DNA from: Gemmatimonas sp.
GTDB taxonomy: Bacteria > Gemmatimonadota > Gemmatimonadetes > Gemmatimonadales > Gemmatimonadaceae
NCBI GenBank assembly: GCA_023910675.1
Contig: JAAVWC010000002.1
Span: 62,001 to 126,000, forward strand
Length of the DNA: 64,000 nt
Direction of reading: 5' to 3'
Part shown: positions 51,735 to 61,274 of the stretch, piece after piece
Position numbering within the stretch: position 1 is the first letter of the stretch
Layout of the letters: each line of letters opens with the position of its first letter
Notes under the pieces: generated by a model
Database searches by the model: none
What the model saw: the letters and a program-made list of their open reading frames with translations, nothing else
What the model was told of the DNA's origin: nothing
Translations under genes and position numbers: made by a program

Positions 51735-53975
51735 ATGAGCGCACACTCCACGCCCCCGACTCGCATCGGCCCCTACGACATCATTCAACTCCTCGGTGAG
51801 GGCGGAATGGGTGTCGTGTACGAAGCCGAAGAGACGGCGCCGGTCCGACGGCGCGTGGCGCTCAAGCTGGTGCGCGCCGGGCTCGATGACGCGCGCGATG
51901 TATTGGCACGATTCGACGCGGAGCGCCGAGCGCTGGCCGTGATGAATCACCCCGGCATTGCGCGCGTGCTGCAGGCCGGGAGCACGGAAAACGGCGAGCC
52001 ATATTTTGCCATGGAACTCGTGCGCGGCTTGCCGCTCACGGAGTTTTGCGACACGCGCCGGCTGGCGGTACGCGATCGGCTGCTGTTGTTCATCGGCATT
52101 TGTGAAGCCGTGCAGCATGCGCACCAGAAAGGTGTCATTCACCGCGACCTCAAGCCGTCCAACATTCTCGTCACCGACGAGGAAGGATACCCGCAGCCCA
52201 AGATCATCGACTTCGGGATTGCGAAGGCGCTGGGGCCACAGCCCGAACATGTGGCCAAGACGCTCGCCGGCTTTGCCATGGGCACCGTCGCCTACATGAG
52301 TCCCGAGCAGGCGAGCAGCACGGCAATCGACGTCGACACGCGCGCCGACATCTACTCGCTCGGCGTCATTCTGTACGAGCTGCTCGTGGGGAATCTGCCG
52401 GTCGATCCGGTGGAGGTGGGGATTTTCGAATTCCTCGCCCGTCTGGCGAGCGGCGACACCATGCCTCCAACGCCCAGCGTGGGATTGTCCACGGCGATCG
52501 CGCGCAGCGAAACGATCGCGCAGCGACGTCGTACCGACCCGCGTCATTTGCAGAAGGAGTTGCGCGGCGATCTCGACTGGATCGTGATGAAGGCGATGCA
52601 CCCCGACCGTTCGCATCGCTTCGAAACGGCGAACGGCCTCGCGGCCGATATCAAGCGTCATCTCGCCAACGAACCGGTGACGGCGCGTCCGCCCAGCACG
52701 CCCTATCGCGTGAGCAAGTTCGTGCAGCGCCACAAAACCGGCGTCATCACGGCCGGCGTGGCGTCGGCGCTGGTGGTGGTCAGCTCTATCGTGGCCACCG
52801 TCGGCTTTGTGCAGGCGAGCCGCGCGGAGGAGCGCGCTGAGCGTGATGCGGAAGCCGCCAAGCAGGTGACCGACTTCATGGTGGACCTGTTCCGGCAGTC
52901 CGACCCCACGGTGTCGCGTCGTGGCAGCGTCACGGCGCAGGCGATCCTCGAGCAGGGCATCAAGCGCGTGACCACCGACCTGGCCGCGCAGCCGTTGTTG
53001 CAGTCGCGGCTCATGCAGACCATGGGCACGGTGCAAACGGCGCTGGGCCGCTATCCGGAAGCGCGCGCGATGCTGCAGGATGTGCTGCAAACCCGCGAGC
53101 GTCTGCTGGGGCCCGATGACGTGCTGGTGGGCGAAACGCTGAACTCCCTGGGCGAACTCACGCGCGATTTTGGTGACCTCGACGACGCCGAACAGTATCT
53201 CACGCGCGCGCTCGCCATTCGTGAGAACGCGTACGGCGCGACGCACGTGGATGTAGGGACGACCCTGTCGATGTTGGCGGCGCTGCGCTGGAAGCAGACG
53301 CGCTACGCTGAGGCAGAAAGCCTGTACATGCGCGTGCTCGCCATCGATGCGAAGGTGCGTACTCCCGACGATCCGCGCGCGCTGCGCGACCTGCGTGGTC
53401 TCGCGGCGGTGTATCGGGGCGAGAAGCGCAATACCAAGTCGGATTCGCTCTGGAAGGTGGTGCTGGCGCGTCAGGAGCGTGCGCTGGGCAGCGAGCATCC
53501 GGACGTGGGCACGACGCTGAACAACATTGGCGCCTACGCGTACCTCGACGGCAAGTACGAAGAGGCGGCGGCGTACTACCAGCGCGCCCGTCCCATCTTC
53601 GAGAAGGCGTATGGCGCGGAACATCCGCTTCCGGTGGGCGTGATGAACAACGAGGCGGAGGTGCTGTGGAAGCTCAAGCGCTACCGTGCGGCCGAGCCCT
53701 TGTTCCGTTCGGCGCTGGCGGCGAAGGAGCGACTGTATGCGCCAGAGAATTCGTCGATTGCGGTGTCGCTGAACGGCTTGGCCGGCGTGCTGCGCGACAG
53801 CGGACGAGAGGCCGAGGCGGAGCCATACTACAAGCGCGCGCTGGCCATTCGTGAAGCGAACAAGCGCACGGCCGACCTGAAGGAGACGCTGCACGACTAC
53901 GCGGTACTGCTGAAGGCGACGAACCGCGCGGTGATGGCCACGCAGTATGAGGAGCGTGCGGCGGCCTTGAAGTAG
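51735..53975 (+). CDS. Ser/Thr protein kinase with C-terminal TPR repeats
   Basis: 746 residues. The N-terminal Hanks-type kinase shows LLGEGGMGVVYEAEE (glycine loop), VALKLVRAG (Lys), VIHRDLKPSNIL (catalytic loop), IIDFGIAKAL (DFG) and YMSPEQAS. One membrane helix lies near residues 335-355 (GVASALVVVSSIVATVGFV), then tetratricopeptide repeats follow (QTALGRYPEARAMLQDVLQT, DLDDAEQYLTRALAIRE and others). It is a membrane-bound signalling kinase, with the TPR part outside. Two small exported paralogues directly upstream could be its ligands or partners. Confidence 0.93.
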   Translation: MSAHSTPPTRIGPYDIIQLLGEGGMGVVYEAEETAPVRRRVALKLVRAGLDDARDVLARFDAERRALAVMNHPGIARVLQAGSTENGEPYFAMELVRGLPLTEFCDTRRLAVRDRLLLFIGICEAVQHAHQKGVIHRDLKPSNILVTDEEGYPQPKIIDFGIAKALGPQPEHVAKTLAGFAMGTVAYMSPEQASSTAIDVDTRADIYSLGVILYELLVGNLPVDPVEVGIFEFLARLASGDTMPPTPSVGLSTAIARSETIAQRRRTDPRHLQKELRGDLDWIVMKAMHPDRSHRFETANGLAADIKRHLANEPVTARPPSTPYRVSKFVQRHKTGVITAGVASALVVVSSIVATVGFVQASRAEERAERDAEAAKQVTDFMVDLFRQSDPTVSRRGSVTAQAILEQGIKRVTTDLAAQPLLQSRLMQTMGTVQTALGRYPEARAMLQDVLQTRERLLGPDDVLVGETLNSLGELTRDFGDLDDAEQYLTRALAIRENAYGATHVDVGTTLSMLAALRWKQTRYAEAESLYMRVLAIDAKVRTPDDPRALRDLRGLAAVYRGEKRNTKSDSLWKVVLARQERALGSEHPDVGTTLNNIGAYAYLDGKYEEAAAYYQRARPIFEKAYGAEHPLPVGVMNNEAEVLWKLKRYRAAEPLFRSALAAKERLYAPENSSIAVSLNGLAGVLRDSGREAEAEPYYKRALAIREANKRTADLKETLHDYAVLLKATNRAVMATQYEERAAALK

Positions 53976-53984
53976 ATTCCCCGC

Positions 53985-55343
53985 ATGTTCTTCCGCCGGG
54001 TGGTGTATTGGGTGTCGGGCCGCTGCCTGCACTGGTTTTACCGGGAGCACCGGGTCGTTGGCTACGGGAAGGTGCCGACCAGCGGTCCGGTGCTGCTCAT
54101 TGGCAATCATCCCAATGATCTGCCCGATGTGATCTCGGGGCTGTATCTGTCGCCCCGCCATCCTCGCTATCTCGCGACGGTGTCGGTCACGACGAGCGTC
54201 ATGGCGCGGGCGATGTACGAGTCGATGGCCGTGATCCCGGTGGCGCGGGTGCGCGACGCCCGGAAGATGAAGGCCGAAGGGGTCGATTTGGCGGCGGTGA
54301 ATCAGGCGGCCAACGACACGGTATCGGCAGCGCTGGCCTCAGGTGAGGTGGTGGCCGTCTTCCCGGAGGGCGGTACGCACGATGTGCCGCAGATCGGGCG
54401 TTTGCGGACGGGTGTCGCTAAGATGATACTTGGACATCTCGATGCTGGCGCGAAAAATGACGTGACCATCGTGCCCTTTGGTGCGCAGTACGAGGCCCCG
54501 CGCCGTTGGGGGAGCGACACGATGACGGTGCTGGGGGAGCCATGGTCGGCGCGCGGGTGGTACGAGGCGCAGCCGGCGGAGCATCGCGGACTGGCGGCGC
54601 TCACCGACCGACTGCGCGAGTCGCTGCTCTCGGTGACGCGCAATGCCGCCAGCTGGGAGGAAGGGGACACGCGCGACGAGATCGTGGCGGCGGCGGCGGC
54701 GGCAACCGCGCCGCATGATCCGCTCGACGCGTCGCCCACGATGGTGTCGCACGCGGCCGCGGTCGCCGCCAACGCCTACAGCGGCGGTATGTGGCCACAA
54801 ACCGTTCGGCTCAAAACAGCCACCCACGCCCTGGCCCGCGCCGTGGAACGCGCCGGCGGCATCGGGACCTCGGCGGTGGACCACGCCCTCCTGCTCTATG
54901 CGCTCGAGATGCAGGCCGCCAAGGCGCCGGTCTCCACCGCGGTGCTGTTGGCGGGGGTGCCAGCGGCGGCCATCGGCTGGCTGGTGCACGCTCCCATTCT
55001 GGCCGTGGTGTACGCCGTGGCCAAACGCACCGCCAAAGACCGCGTGGACTTTGTCCCCAACTGTTTTGTGCCCGGGTTGTACATGGTGCTGCTCTGGTGG
55101 GTGCTGGTGAGTGTGCTCGCGGCGGCGGGGGGGGCCGGGATGGGGATCGGTCCGTGGTGGGCACTCCCGTTGCTGGTCGCGTCGCCGCGCCTTGGCGATC
55201 TGGCCATTGAGTGGCGCCAACGGCATGCGGGGTGGCGGCTGGTGCGACGGGTGCGGCGCTGGTCGACGTCCGACCGCATGGCGCTGCGCGAGGCGGCGAC
55301 GGTGGTCCGCGAGACCGCCACCCAATGGACGGCGTTGCCCTGA
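53985..55343 (+). CDS. PlsC-family acyltransferase, possibly 1-acylglycerol-phosphate type
   Basis: 452 residues; a glycerophospholipid acyltransferase-like protein. The catalytic block LLIGNHPNDLPDVISG carries the His and Asp, spaced as in eukaryote-like members. PEGGTHDVPQIGRLRTGVAK is motif III. The C-terminal half has about three hydrophobic helices (TAVLLAGVPAAAIGWLV, YMVLLWWVLVSVLAA), which PlsC itself lacks, so this is a larger membrane variant. It starts nine bases after the kinase stop and may be in its operon. Confidence 0.85.
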   Translation: MFFRRVVYWVSGRCLHWFYREHRVVGYGKVPTSGPVLLIGNHPNDLPDVISGLYLSPRHPRYLATVSVTTSVMARAMYESMAVIPVARVRDARKMKAEGVDLAAVNQAANDTVSAALASGEVVAVFPEGGTHDVPQIGRLRTGVAKMILGHLDAGAKNDVTIVPFGAQYEAPRRWGSDTMTVLGEPWSARGWYEAQPAEHRGLAALTDRLRESLLSVTRNAASWEEGDTRDEIVAAAAAATAPHDPLDASPTMVSHAAAVAANAYSGGMWPQTVRLKTATHALARAVERAGGIGTSAVDHALLLYALEMQAAKAPVSTAVLLAGVPAAAIGWLVHAPILAVVYAVAKRTAKDRVDFVPNCFVPGLYMVLLWWVLVSVLAAAGGAGMGIGPWWALPLLVASPRLGDLAIEWRQRHAGWRLVRRVRRWSTSDRMALREAATVVRETATQWTALP

Positions 55344-55389
55344 TCGCGCCGCGCCGGGAGCCGGGCGGCCGACCCATTAGAATGATCGC

Positions 55390-57363
55390 ATGACGCTCAT
55401 CTCCCTTGGCAACGCCGGAGTCGATTTCGGCGCCTCCGAAATCTTCCGCGACATTTCGTTCACCGTGGCCGCCGGCGACCGCTGGGCCATCGTGGGACGC
55501 AACGGGACCGGCAAAACGACGCTCGTGCGTCTCATTACCGGCACGCTGCAGCCCACTCGCGGGAACGTGGCGCGGATGCCTGGGTTGCGGGTGGCGCTCA
55601 TGGATCAGCACCGCCGCTTCCCGGACGACCAGAGTCTGTGGGACATCGTCGCCGACGCCTTCGGTGACCTGCGCGCGCTCGAGCACTCGCTCGCCACGCA
55701 GGCCGCCAATCTCGAGCATGACCACAGCGAAACGGCCATGGAGAAGTACGGCCGTGACCTCGAGCGCTTCGAGCGCGACGGCGGCTACGAGATGGCGTCC
55801 AAGGTCGATGCGATTCTCATGGGTGTCGGCTTCGAACCCGAGATGGCCAAGGTCACACGTATCGGCACGCTCAGTGGTGGGGAACGGGGACGCGTGGCAC
55901 TTGCACGGCAGCTCGCGACGCCGTCGGACCTGCTCATCCTCGACGAACCCACCAACCACCTCGATCTCGATACCACGGCGTGGCTCGAGCAGTATCTCGC
56001 GACGACCGAGCGCACTGTCGTTTGCATCAGCCACGATCGCGCGTTTCTCAATGCGATGGCCGATCATGTGCTGCACTTCGAGGGTGGCACGGCGTCCGCC
56101 TACACCGGCAGCTACGAAAGTTTCGTGCAGCAGCGTGAAGAGCGTCGGCTTACGCAGCAGCGGCAGTTCGAGAAGCAGCAGAACAAGATTTCGTCGGAGC
56201 TGGACTACATCGCGCGCAACCTCGCCGGCCAGAACACGCGGCAGGCCAAGGGGCGTCGCAAGTTGCTCGCGCGCATGCCGCGTTTGTCGGCGCCCATTGG
56301 CGCGGACGGTGTCATGGCGCTGCGTCTCGATGCGGGTAACCGCAGTGGCGATCGCGTCATTGAAGCGAAGAACGTGACCGTCGGTGTGCCCACGCCCGAC
56401 GGACCGCGCACGCTCGTGAAGCACGTGACCGTCGTGATGGAGCGCAACGAGGTCGTCGCCCTCGTGGGGCCCAACGGCGCCGGCAAGAGCACGCTCATCA
56501 AAACGCTGCTCGGCGAAATGCCGCCGCTCGATGGCGACGTGAAGGTGGGCCCCAGCACGACGGTGGCGTACTACCGTCAGGATGTGGGACACTTGCCCCT
56601 CAACAGCACCATCTACGACGCCATCGCCAACGAGCGCCCACTGTGGGAACGGCGCATGGTGCAGGGGCATTTGGGGCGCTACGGCTTCAGCGGCGACGAA
56701 GCGCAGCGCACCATCGGCACGCTCTCCGGTGGTGAGCGTGCGCGTGTGGCCATGGCGTTGCTCACGCTGAGCACCAACAACCTGCTCATTCTCGACGAGC
56801 CCACCAATCACCTCGATGTCGAAAGCATCGAAGTGCTCGAAGATGCCGTCGACGGCTACGAAGGCAGTGTGCTCATCGTGAGCCACGATCGCGCTGTTTT
56901 GCGCGGGTTGGCCACGCAGGTATGGGAGCTGCGGCACAATGCACTGCAGGTTTTTCCGGGTTCGTTCGTCGAGTGGGAAGCGATGCGCGCCGAACGCATG
57001 ACCAACGAAGCGAAGCAGCTGCGCGCCGACGACAAGAAGGGCGCCGAGCGTGCGGTGCGGCAGCGTGAACGCGAGCGTGAACAGCAGGAGCGTGAGAAGG
57101 CGGCCGGTGGCGATCCGCGCAAGCTGTTGCGGGCCGCCGAAAAGGCGCTGGCCGACGCCGAGCTGCGAGTGGCCACGGTGGAATCGACGATTGCCGAGCT
57201 CACCGAGCAGCTCGACAACCCGTTTCTGTATGACACACCCGCCGGCGTGAAGAAGGCGGCGGCGCTGGGGCGTCAGCTCGACGAGGAACGCGAGCAGCTC
57301 GAAGACGCGTTGCACGAGTGGAGCACCGCCGAGGAGTACGTTTCTCTTTTGAAGAAGAAGTGA
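55390..57363 (+). CDS. ABC-F family ATPase (Uup/YheS-like)
   Basis: 657 residues with two ATPase domains and no membrane part. Domain 1: GRNGTGKTTLVRLITG, LSGGERGRVALARQL, LLILDEPTNHLDLDT. A linker (EERRLTQQRQFEKQQNK) is followed by domain 2: GPNGAGKSTLIKTLLGE, LSGGERARVAMALLT and LLILDEPTNHLDVES. A charged coiled-coil C-terminus contains QRERERE QQEREKAAGG-like sequence. ABC-F proteins act on ribosomes or in DNA transposition control. The position after the acyltransferase gives no further hint. Confidence 0.94.
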   Translation: MTLISLGNAGVDFGASEIFRDISFTVAAGDRWAIVGRNGTGKTTLVRLITGTLQPTRGNVARMPGLRVALMDQHRRFPDDQSLWDIVADAFGDLRALEHSLATQAANLEHDHSETAMEKYGRDLERFERDGGYEMASKVDAILMGVGFEPEMAKVTRIGTLSGGERGRVALARQLATPSDLLILDEPTNHLDLDTTAWLEQYLATTERTVVCISHDRAFLNAMADHVLHFEGGTASAYTGSYESFVQQREERRLTQQRQFEKQQNKISSELDYIARNLAGQNTRQAKGRRKLLARMPRLSAPIGADGVMALRLDAGNRSGDRVIEAKNVTVGVPTPDGPRTLVKHVTVVMERNEVVALVGPNGAGKSTLIKTLLGEMPPLDGDVKVGPSTTVAYYRQDVGHLPLNSTIYDAIANERPLWERRMVQGHLGRYGFSGDEAQRTIGTLSGGERARVAMALLTLSTNNLLILDEPTNHLDVESIEVLEDAVDGYEGSVLIVSHDRAVLRGLATQVWELRHNALQVFPGSFVEWEAMRAERMTNEAKQLRADDKKGAERAVRQREREREQQEREKAAGGDPRKLLRAAEKALADAELRVATVESTIAELTEQLDNPFLYDTPAGVKKAAALGRQLDEEREQLEDALHEWSTAEEYVSLLKKK

Positions 57364-57433
57364 TCGTGACGTGAGCGCGGGGGGAGTCGTCGCCGGGTGG
57401 TAACCTTTGGCGGGCTCAGGCGTATTTTCCCGT

Positions 57434-59638
57434 ATGCGTATTCTTTCATGGATTCTGTTGGCCGTGGCGACAGCCGCCACGGCACCCCGCGCCGGTGCAC
57501 AGACCGTCACGCCGCCGCCCCGTCCGTTGCTGCAGCTACTGGAGGATGCCAGCCGGCGTAACCGGTTGCCCGACAGCCTCATTTCGTACAAGGCCAACGT
57601 CGAGACGGAAATCGCCATTGTGCTTCGACGCGAAGAGGGGGTCGAAGCGGTGGGGGCCATGGAGCAGGTGGCGAGCCGGTTGCGCTGGAATCGCGCCGGT
57701 GGCTACGAGCAGCGGGTAAACGGGTACAGAGCGCAGCAGGTTGGCGGCAACGTGTCCATGTTGTCGCTTCTTCAGACGGGGTGGATCAACCCGGTGCTGT
57801 ATGGCAACCGGTTGCGGGTGCGTCAGCTCACCGACAGCACGCGGAACAATAGCCGCGCGCGCGGTCGCAACGGCGATGCGAGCGACACGCTGCCGGCGGT
57901 GCATCCGTTGGCCACCGATCGCGACATGTACTACACGTACAGCGGCGGCGATACGATTGTGACCATCCGCGCCGGAGACCGCGTCATTCCCATTGCGCAT
58001 GTGCGCGTGCAGCCGCGCGCCGATGTGCAGGGCAACGTGATTCTTTTCGATGGCGAAATGGATCTTGATGCGTCGCGCGGTACGCTGGTGCGATTGCGCG
58101 GCCACTTTTTCAGCACCAGCGTGTCGCGCTCTCTGTTAGCGCGCACCTTTGCCAATGCCGTCGCGTTCGTCGAGTACGAACAGGGCGAGCGCTACGGCAG
58201 CTATTGGCTTCCGGCCAAGCAGCGACTGGAAGCGCAGGTCAATACCCCGTTGTTAGGCGATGGTCGCGCGGTCATTCGCATCGTCTCGCACTTCTCCGAC
58301 ATGGAAGTGAACGACACCGTGCTCGACGCGGCGACGCTGGCCAAGGCCGACTCTCTGCGGGCGCGAGCCCGTCGCCCACTCACCTTTGCCTCTACCGACT
58401 CGCTGGCGCGCTTCGGCGCCTGGCGCAATCAGCTCGGCACAATTACCGAGGGCTTGCACAGCGACGACTTTCAGGACATCGCGCCCGACGTCTGGCGTCC
58501 TACGGGCGCGCCGCGCTTTGATCTTGCGGCGCCGCGTCCCGCCGACGTGATGCACTTCAATCGTGTCGAGGGACTCTATACCGGCGTTGGTGGCAAGCTG
58601 TCGCTGCGTGATATGGCGCCCGGTGTCGTCGTGCGCGGCAACGTGGGGTATGCGTGGGCCGAACAGACGGTGCGCGGGCGCGTGTCGGCAGAGCGCACGC
58701 GTGGTCCGTTCACGCTCGAGCTGCGCGGCGGCCGCTCCATGGATATCACGAACGACTTCCGGGCGCCGCTCGACTCGGGCAACACCTTTGCGGCGCTCAG
58801 TTCGCTCGACTCGTACGATTACGTGTCGCGCAACTTCGCGACGTTGTCGGCCGTGCAGCGCATTGGCCGCCGGCACTTCATTTTGCGCGGTGACGTGGGC
58901 TACGGCGACGATCGGTGGCGCCCGTCGCAGTATCTGCGCGGTCCCTTCGGTGGCAATGCGTTCCGCGCCAACCATGGTGTCACCGAAGGTAGCTACCTGC
59001 GGTCGGCCGCCGTGGTGGAGTGGAACCCCGATCTCAATGCCGAAGCGCTCAGGCCCGGTATTGGTGGACGGTTCTCGTACGAGCGCGGCGACGGTACGTT
59101 GTCGTGGCAGCGCACTGAGGCGCGACTTACGGGGCGTCGTCCGATTGGACCCTTTGTGATTCTGGCGCGCGGCGATGTGGGCATGGTGACCGGCAGCCGC
59201 ATCCCGTCGCAGCAGCTCTTCGAACTGGGCCGCCTTCAGAACCTGCCGTCGTACGAGGACAAGCAGTTTGCCGGTTCCCGTGCCGCGGCGGTGCGCGCGA
59301 GCGTGCAATACACGACGCCGTTCCTGCGTCAGCCCATTCGGGTGGGGCAGCGCTGGTTCCTCCCGGCCATTGCGCCGGGGTTCAGCGTGGGTGTGCAGAG
59401 TGGCTGGGCCGATGCGCCTACCGCGGCCGCGCGTGAGGCGGTGTTGCGACTCGACGCTGGCTATGACCCGCGGAGTCTCGCGTTGCGCACGCCGGTGGCC
59501 ACGCCTACCGAACGCATTCGTGCGAGCATGACGGCGGGGGTCCGGTTCTTCGGCAACTCGCTCTTTGTGGGTGCGACGCGTCCGGTGGACCAGGCGGCGC
59601 GTTGGCGTACCCTCGTGGGGTTTGGGCAGACCTGGTAG
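57434..59638 (+). CDS. large exported protein, outer-membrane barrel-like
   Basis: About 734 residues with a signal peptide (LSWILLAVATAATAPRAGAQ). The N-terminal part (NVETEIAIVLRREEG, VEAVGAMEQVASRLRW) is followed by alternating amphipathic strands through the C-terminus (RGRVSAERTRGPFTLELRGG, SYERGDGTLSWQRTEARL), ending in an aromatic residue pair typical of outer-membrane barrels (FGQTW). No family motif is recognised, so function is open. The ATG at 57434 is chosen for the signal peptide; the frame is open to 57407. Confidence 0.65.
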   Translation: MRILSWILLAVATAATAPRAGAQTVTPPPRPLLQLLEDASRRNRLPDSLISYKANVETEIAIVLRREEGVEAVGAMEQVASRLRWNRAGGYEQRVNGYRAQQVGGNVSMLSLLQTGWINPVLYGNRLRVRQLTDSTRNNSRARGRNGDASDTLPAVHPLATDRDMYYTYSGGDTIVTIRAGDRVIPIAHVRVQPRADVQGNVILFDGEMDLDASRGTLVRLRGHFFSTSVSRSLLARTFANAVAFVEYEQGERYGSYWLPAKQRLEAQVNTPLLGDGRAVIRIVSHFSDMEVNDTVLDAATLAKADSLRARARRPLTFASTDSLARFGAWRNQLGTITEGLHSDDFQDIAPDVWRPTGAPRFDLAAPRPADVMHFNRVEGLYTGVGGKLSLRDMAPGVVVRGNVGYAWAEQTVRGRVSAERTRGPFTLELRGGRSMDITNDFRAPLDSGNTFAALSSLDSYDYVSRNFATLSAVQRIGRRHFILRGDVGYGDDRWRPSQYLRGPFGGNAFRANHGVTEGSYLRSAAVVEWNPDLNAEALRPGIGGRFSYERGDGTLSWQRTEARLTGRRPIGPFVILARGDVGMVTGSRIPSQQLFELGRLQNLPSYEDKQFAGSRAAAVRASVQYTTPFLRQPIRVGQRWFLPAIAPGFSVGVQSGWADAPTAAAREAVLRLDAGYDPRSLALRTPVATPTERIRASMTAGVRFFGNSLFVGATRPVDQAARWRTLVGFGQTW

Positions 59639-59655
59639 GGAGACCACTGTACGCC

Positions 59656-59763
59656 CTGCGCGCCCGTTGACTGTGTGGCTGCCTGCGGTCCGTCCTCTCG
59701 GCGTGATGCGGCGGGATCGCGCTGAGACGGCGGACGGCAGCCACACCGACTGCAGGCGCGCAG
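59656..59763. repeat. solitary family C palindrome at 59.7 kb
   Basis: Complete hairpin: CTGCGCGCC at the left pairs with GGCGCGCAG at the right, CTGTGTGGCTGCC with its complement, and CTCGGCG with CGCTGAG around the apex GATGCGGCGGGATC. The apex is in the inverted orientation relative to most array 1 units. A degenerate half hairpin of family A (CCTCCGTGAGAGCGG) follows at about 59790-59820. Confidence 0.8.
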
Positions 59764-59849
59764 TAATGTCGCGGTCAGGCGAGCCGCTCCGTGTCCTCCG
59801 CGCCTCCGTGAGAGCGGTGCAAACCCACTAGCCCCTGCAACGGAGCCAT

Positions 59850-61088
59850 GTGAGTTTTACGAGCATGGACACCACCAATCATCTGCTGCCCAACCGCCGT
59901 GACTTTTCCGGCGACGACCTGATCTTCACGCTCAATGCCGCCGCGCAAAGGCGCGCCGCGATGGGAGCGAGTGTCATCAACGCGACCATTGGCGCGCTGT
60001 ACGACGATCAGGGCAAGCTGGTGGTGCTCGACACCGTCATGGAGCAGTGGAAGCAGCTCACGAGTACGGAGATCGCGCCGTACGCGCCCATTGGTGGCGA
60101 TCCGGCGTTTCTGCTCAACCTCGCGCAGCGGCACTGGCCGTCGCTCACGTCGCTGGGGGCAGGGGTGGCCACGCCGGGCGGGTCAGGCGCGCTCGCGCTC
60201 ACGCTCAAGAACCTGCTCGAGCGCGGCAACACCGTCCTCACCGCCGCCCCTTACTGGGGGCCGTACTCCACGCTGGCCATCGAGGCGGGACAGACGCTCA
60301 CCACCGTGCCGTATCCCGATGTGCACACGGGTCTCGACTTGGGCGCGTGGGAAGCGGCGTGCCGCGACATTCTCGATGCGCAGGGGCGGTTGCTCCTGTG
60401 GCTCAACGACCCGTGCCACAACCCCACGGGGCGCAGCTTCAGCAAGGCCGATCGCACGGCGCTCATGGATGTACTGCGCGACGTCGCATCACAGGGGCCG
60501 GTCACACTCGTGCTCGACCTGGCGTACCTCGACTACGCGCGCAATCCGCAGGAAGTGCGTGAAGCGCTCGACGAGTACGCCGCCTTTGCGGCCGAGGGGA
60601 ACGTGCTCGTGGGCGCCTGCCTGAGTCTGAGCAAGGCGTACACGTTGTACGGTGCGCGCGCCGGTGCGCTCGTGTTTCCGTGGACGAACGACAAGGCGCT
60701 GCAGGGCGCGCTCATCACAAGCTGCCGCGGCACGTGGAGCAACTGCGCGCGCGCTCCCATGAGTGTGCTCAATCGCATTTCGAAAGACGGCGCACTGCAG
60801 GCCTCGCTGGAACAGGAGCACGCGCAGTGGCGCACGTTGCTCGCCGAGCGTGCCACGGCGGTGGATGCCGCACTCAAGGCGGAAGGGTTCCCCGGCGCGG
60901 CGTATGACGGCGGATTTTTCGTCACGCTCGACGGCGGCGCGAATCCCACGGCCACCTGCGAGCGCATGCAGGCGCACGATGTGTTCGTCGTGCCCATGCC
61001 CGAGGGGCTGCGTGTGGGGATTTGCGCGATGAAGGCGGCTGACGCCGGCAAGTTCGCGGCAGCCTACGCGGCGGCGATGCGAGGCTAA
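59850..61088 (+). CDS. class I/II aminotransferase
   Basis: About 412 residues; a PLP-dependent aspartate/tyrosine-type aminotransferase. PLP lysine is in LSLSKAYTLYGARAGAL, with NDPCHNPTGRSFS for the family NPTG block and LDLAYLDYAR for the Asp/Tyr contacts. The C-terminal MPEGLRVGICAM holds the substrate-binding Arg. Start is GTG 59850 (CGGAG about five bases upstream) or ATG 59865. Which amino acid it handles is not evident. It follows a solitary family C palindrome. Confidence 0.9.
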   Translation: MSFTSMDTTNHLLPNRRDFSGDDLIFTLNAAAQRRAAMGASVINATIGALYDDQGKLVVLDTVMEQWKQLTSTEIAPYAPIGGDPAFLLNLAQRHWPSLTSLGAGVATPGGSGALALTLKNLLERGNTVLTAAPYWGPYSTLAIEAGQTLTTVPYPDVHTGLDLGAWEAACRDILDAQGRLLLWLNDPCHNPTGRSFSKADRTALMDVLRDVASQGPVTLVLDLAYLDYARNPQEVREALDEYAAFAAEGNVLVGACLSLSKAYTLYGARAGALVFPWTNDKALQGALITSCRGTWSNCARAPMSVLNRISKDGALQASLEQEHAQWRTLLAERATAVDAALKAEGFPGAAYDGGFFVTLDGGANPTATCERMQAHDVFVVPMPEGLRVGICAMKAADAGKFAAAYAAAMRG

Positions 61089-61235
61089 GTCATCGCCGTC
61101 GGCCCGGCCCCAAAGGGGGCCCAAAAGGGGTCAGAGTCCTTTCGAGCCCCGAAGGGTCAGGGGAGCGGGAGGGGGGCGGGAGGGGTCAGAGTCGTTGACG
61201 GAGTCGTTGACCCTCGGAGATGGTCCCGGCACCCG
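61089..61235. other. intergenic GGGGTCAGAGTC repeats
   Basis: AGGGGTCAGAGTC occurs at 61126-61138 and 61181-61193, the inverse of the pair at 2121 and 2165. No gene is seen. Confidence 0.5.
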
Positions 61236-61267
61236 AAAAACCGCGGGCACGTGCCGGTTCCCGCGGT
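61236..61267 (-). terminator. terminator of the phoD-like gene
   Basis: ACCGCGGG pairs with CCCGCGGT around an internal loop; the minus strand continues with TTTTTC. It begins 8 bases after the minus-strand stop at 61275. Confidence 0.75.
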
Positions 61268-61274
61268 GTCAGGA

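Noticed and set aside
51549..57660. Very long antisense frames (870 and 949 codons) opposite the kinase, acyltransferase and ABC-F genes
   Set aside because: They are mirror frames of well-identified plus-strand genes in GC-rich DNA and have no family resemblance of their own.
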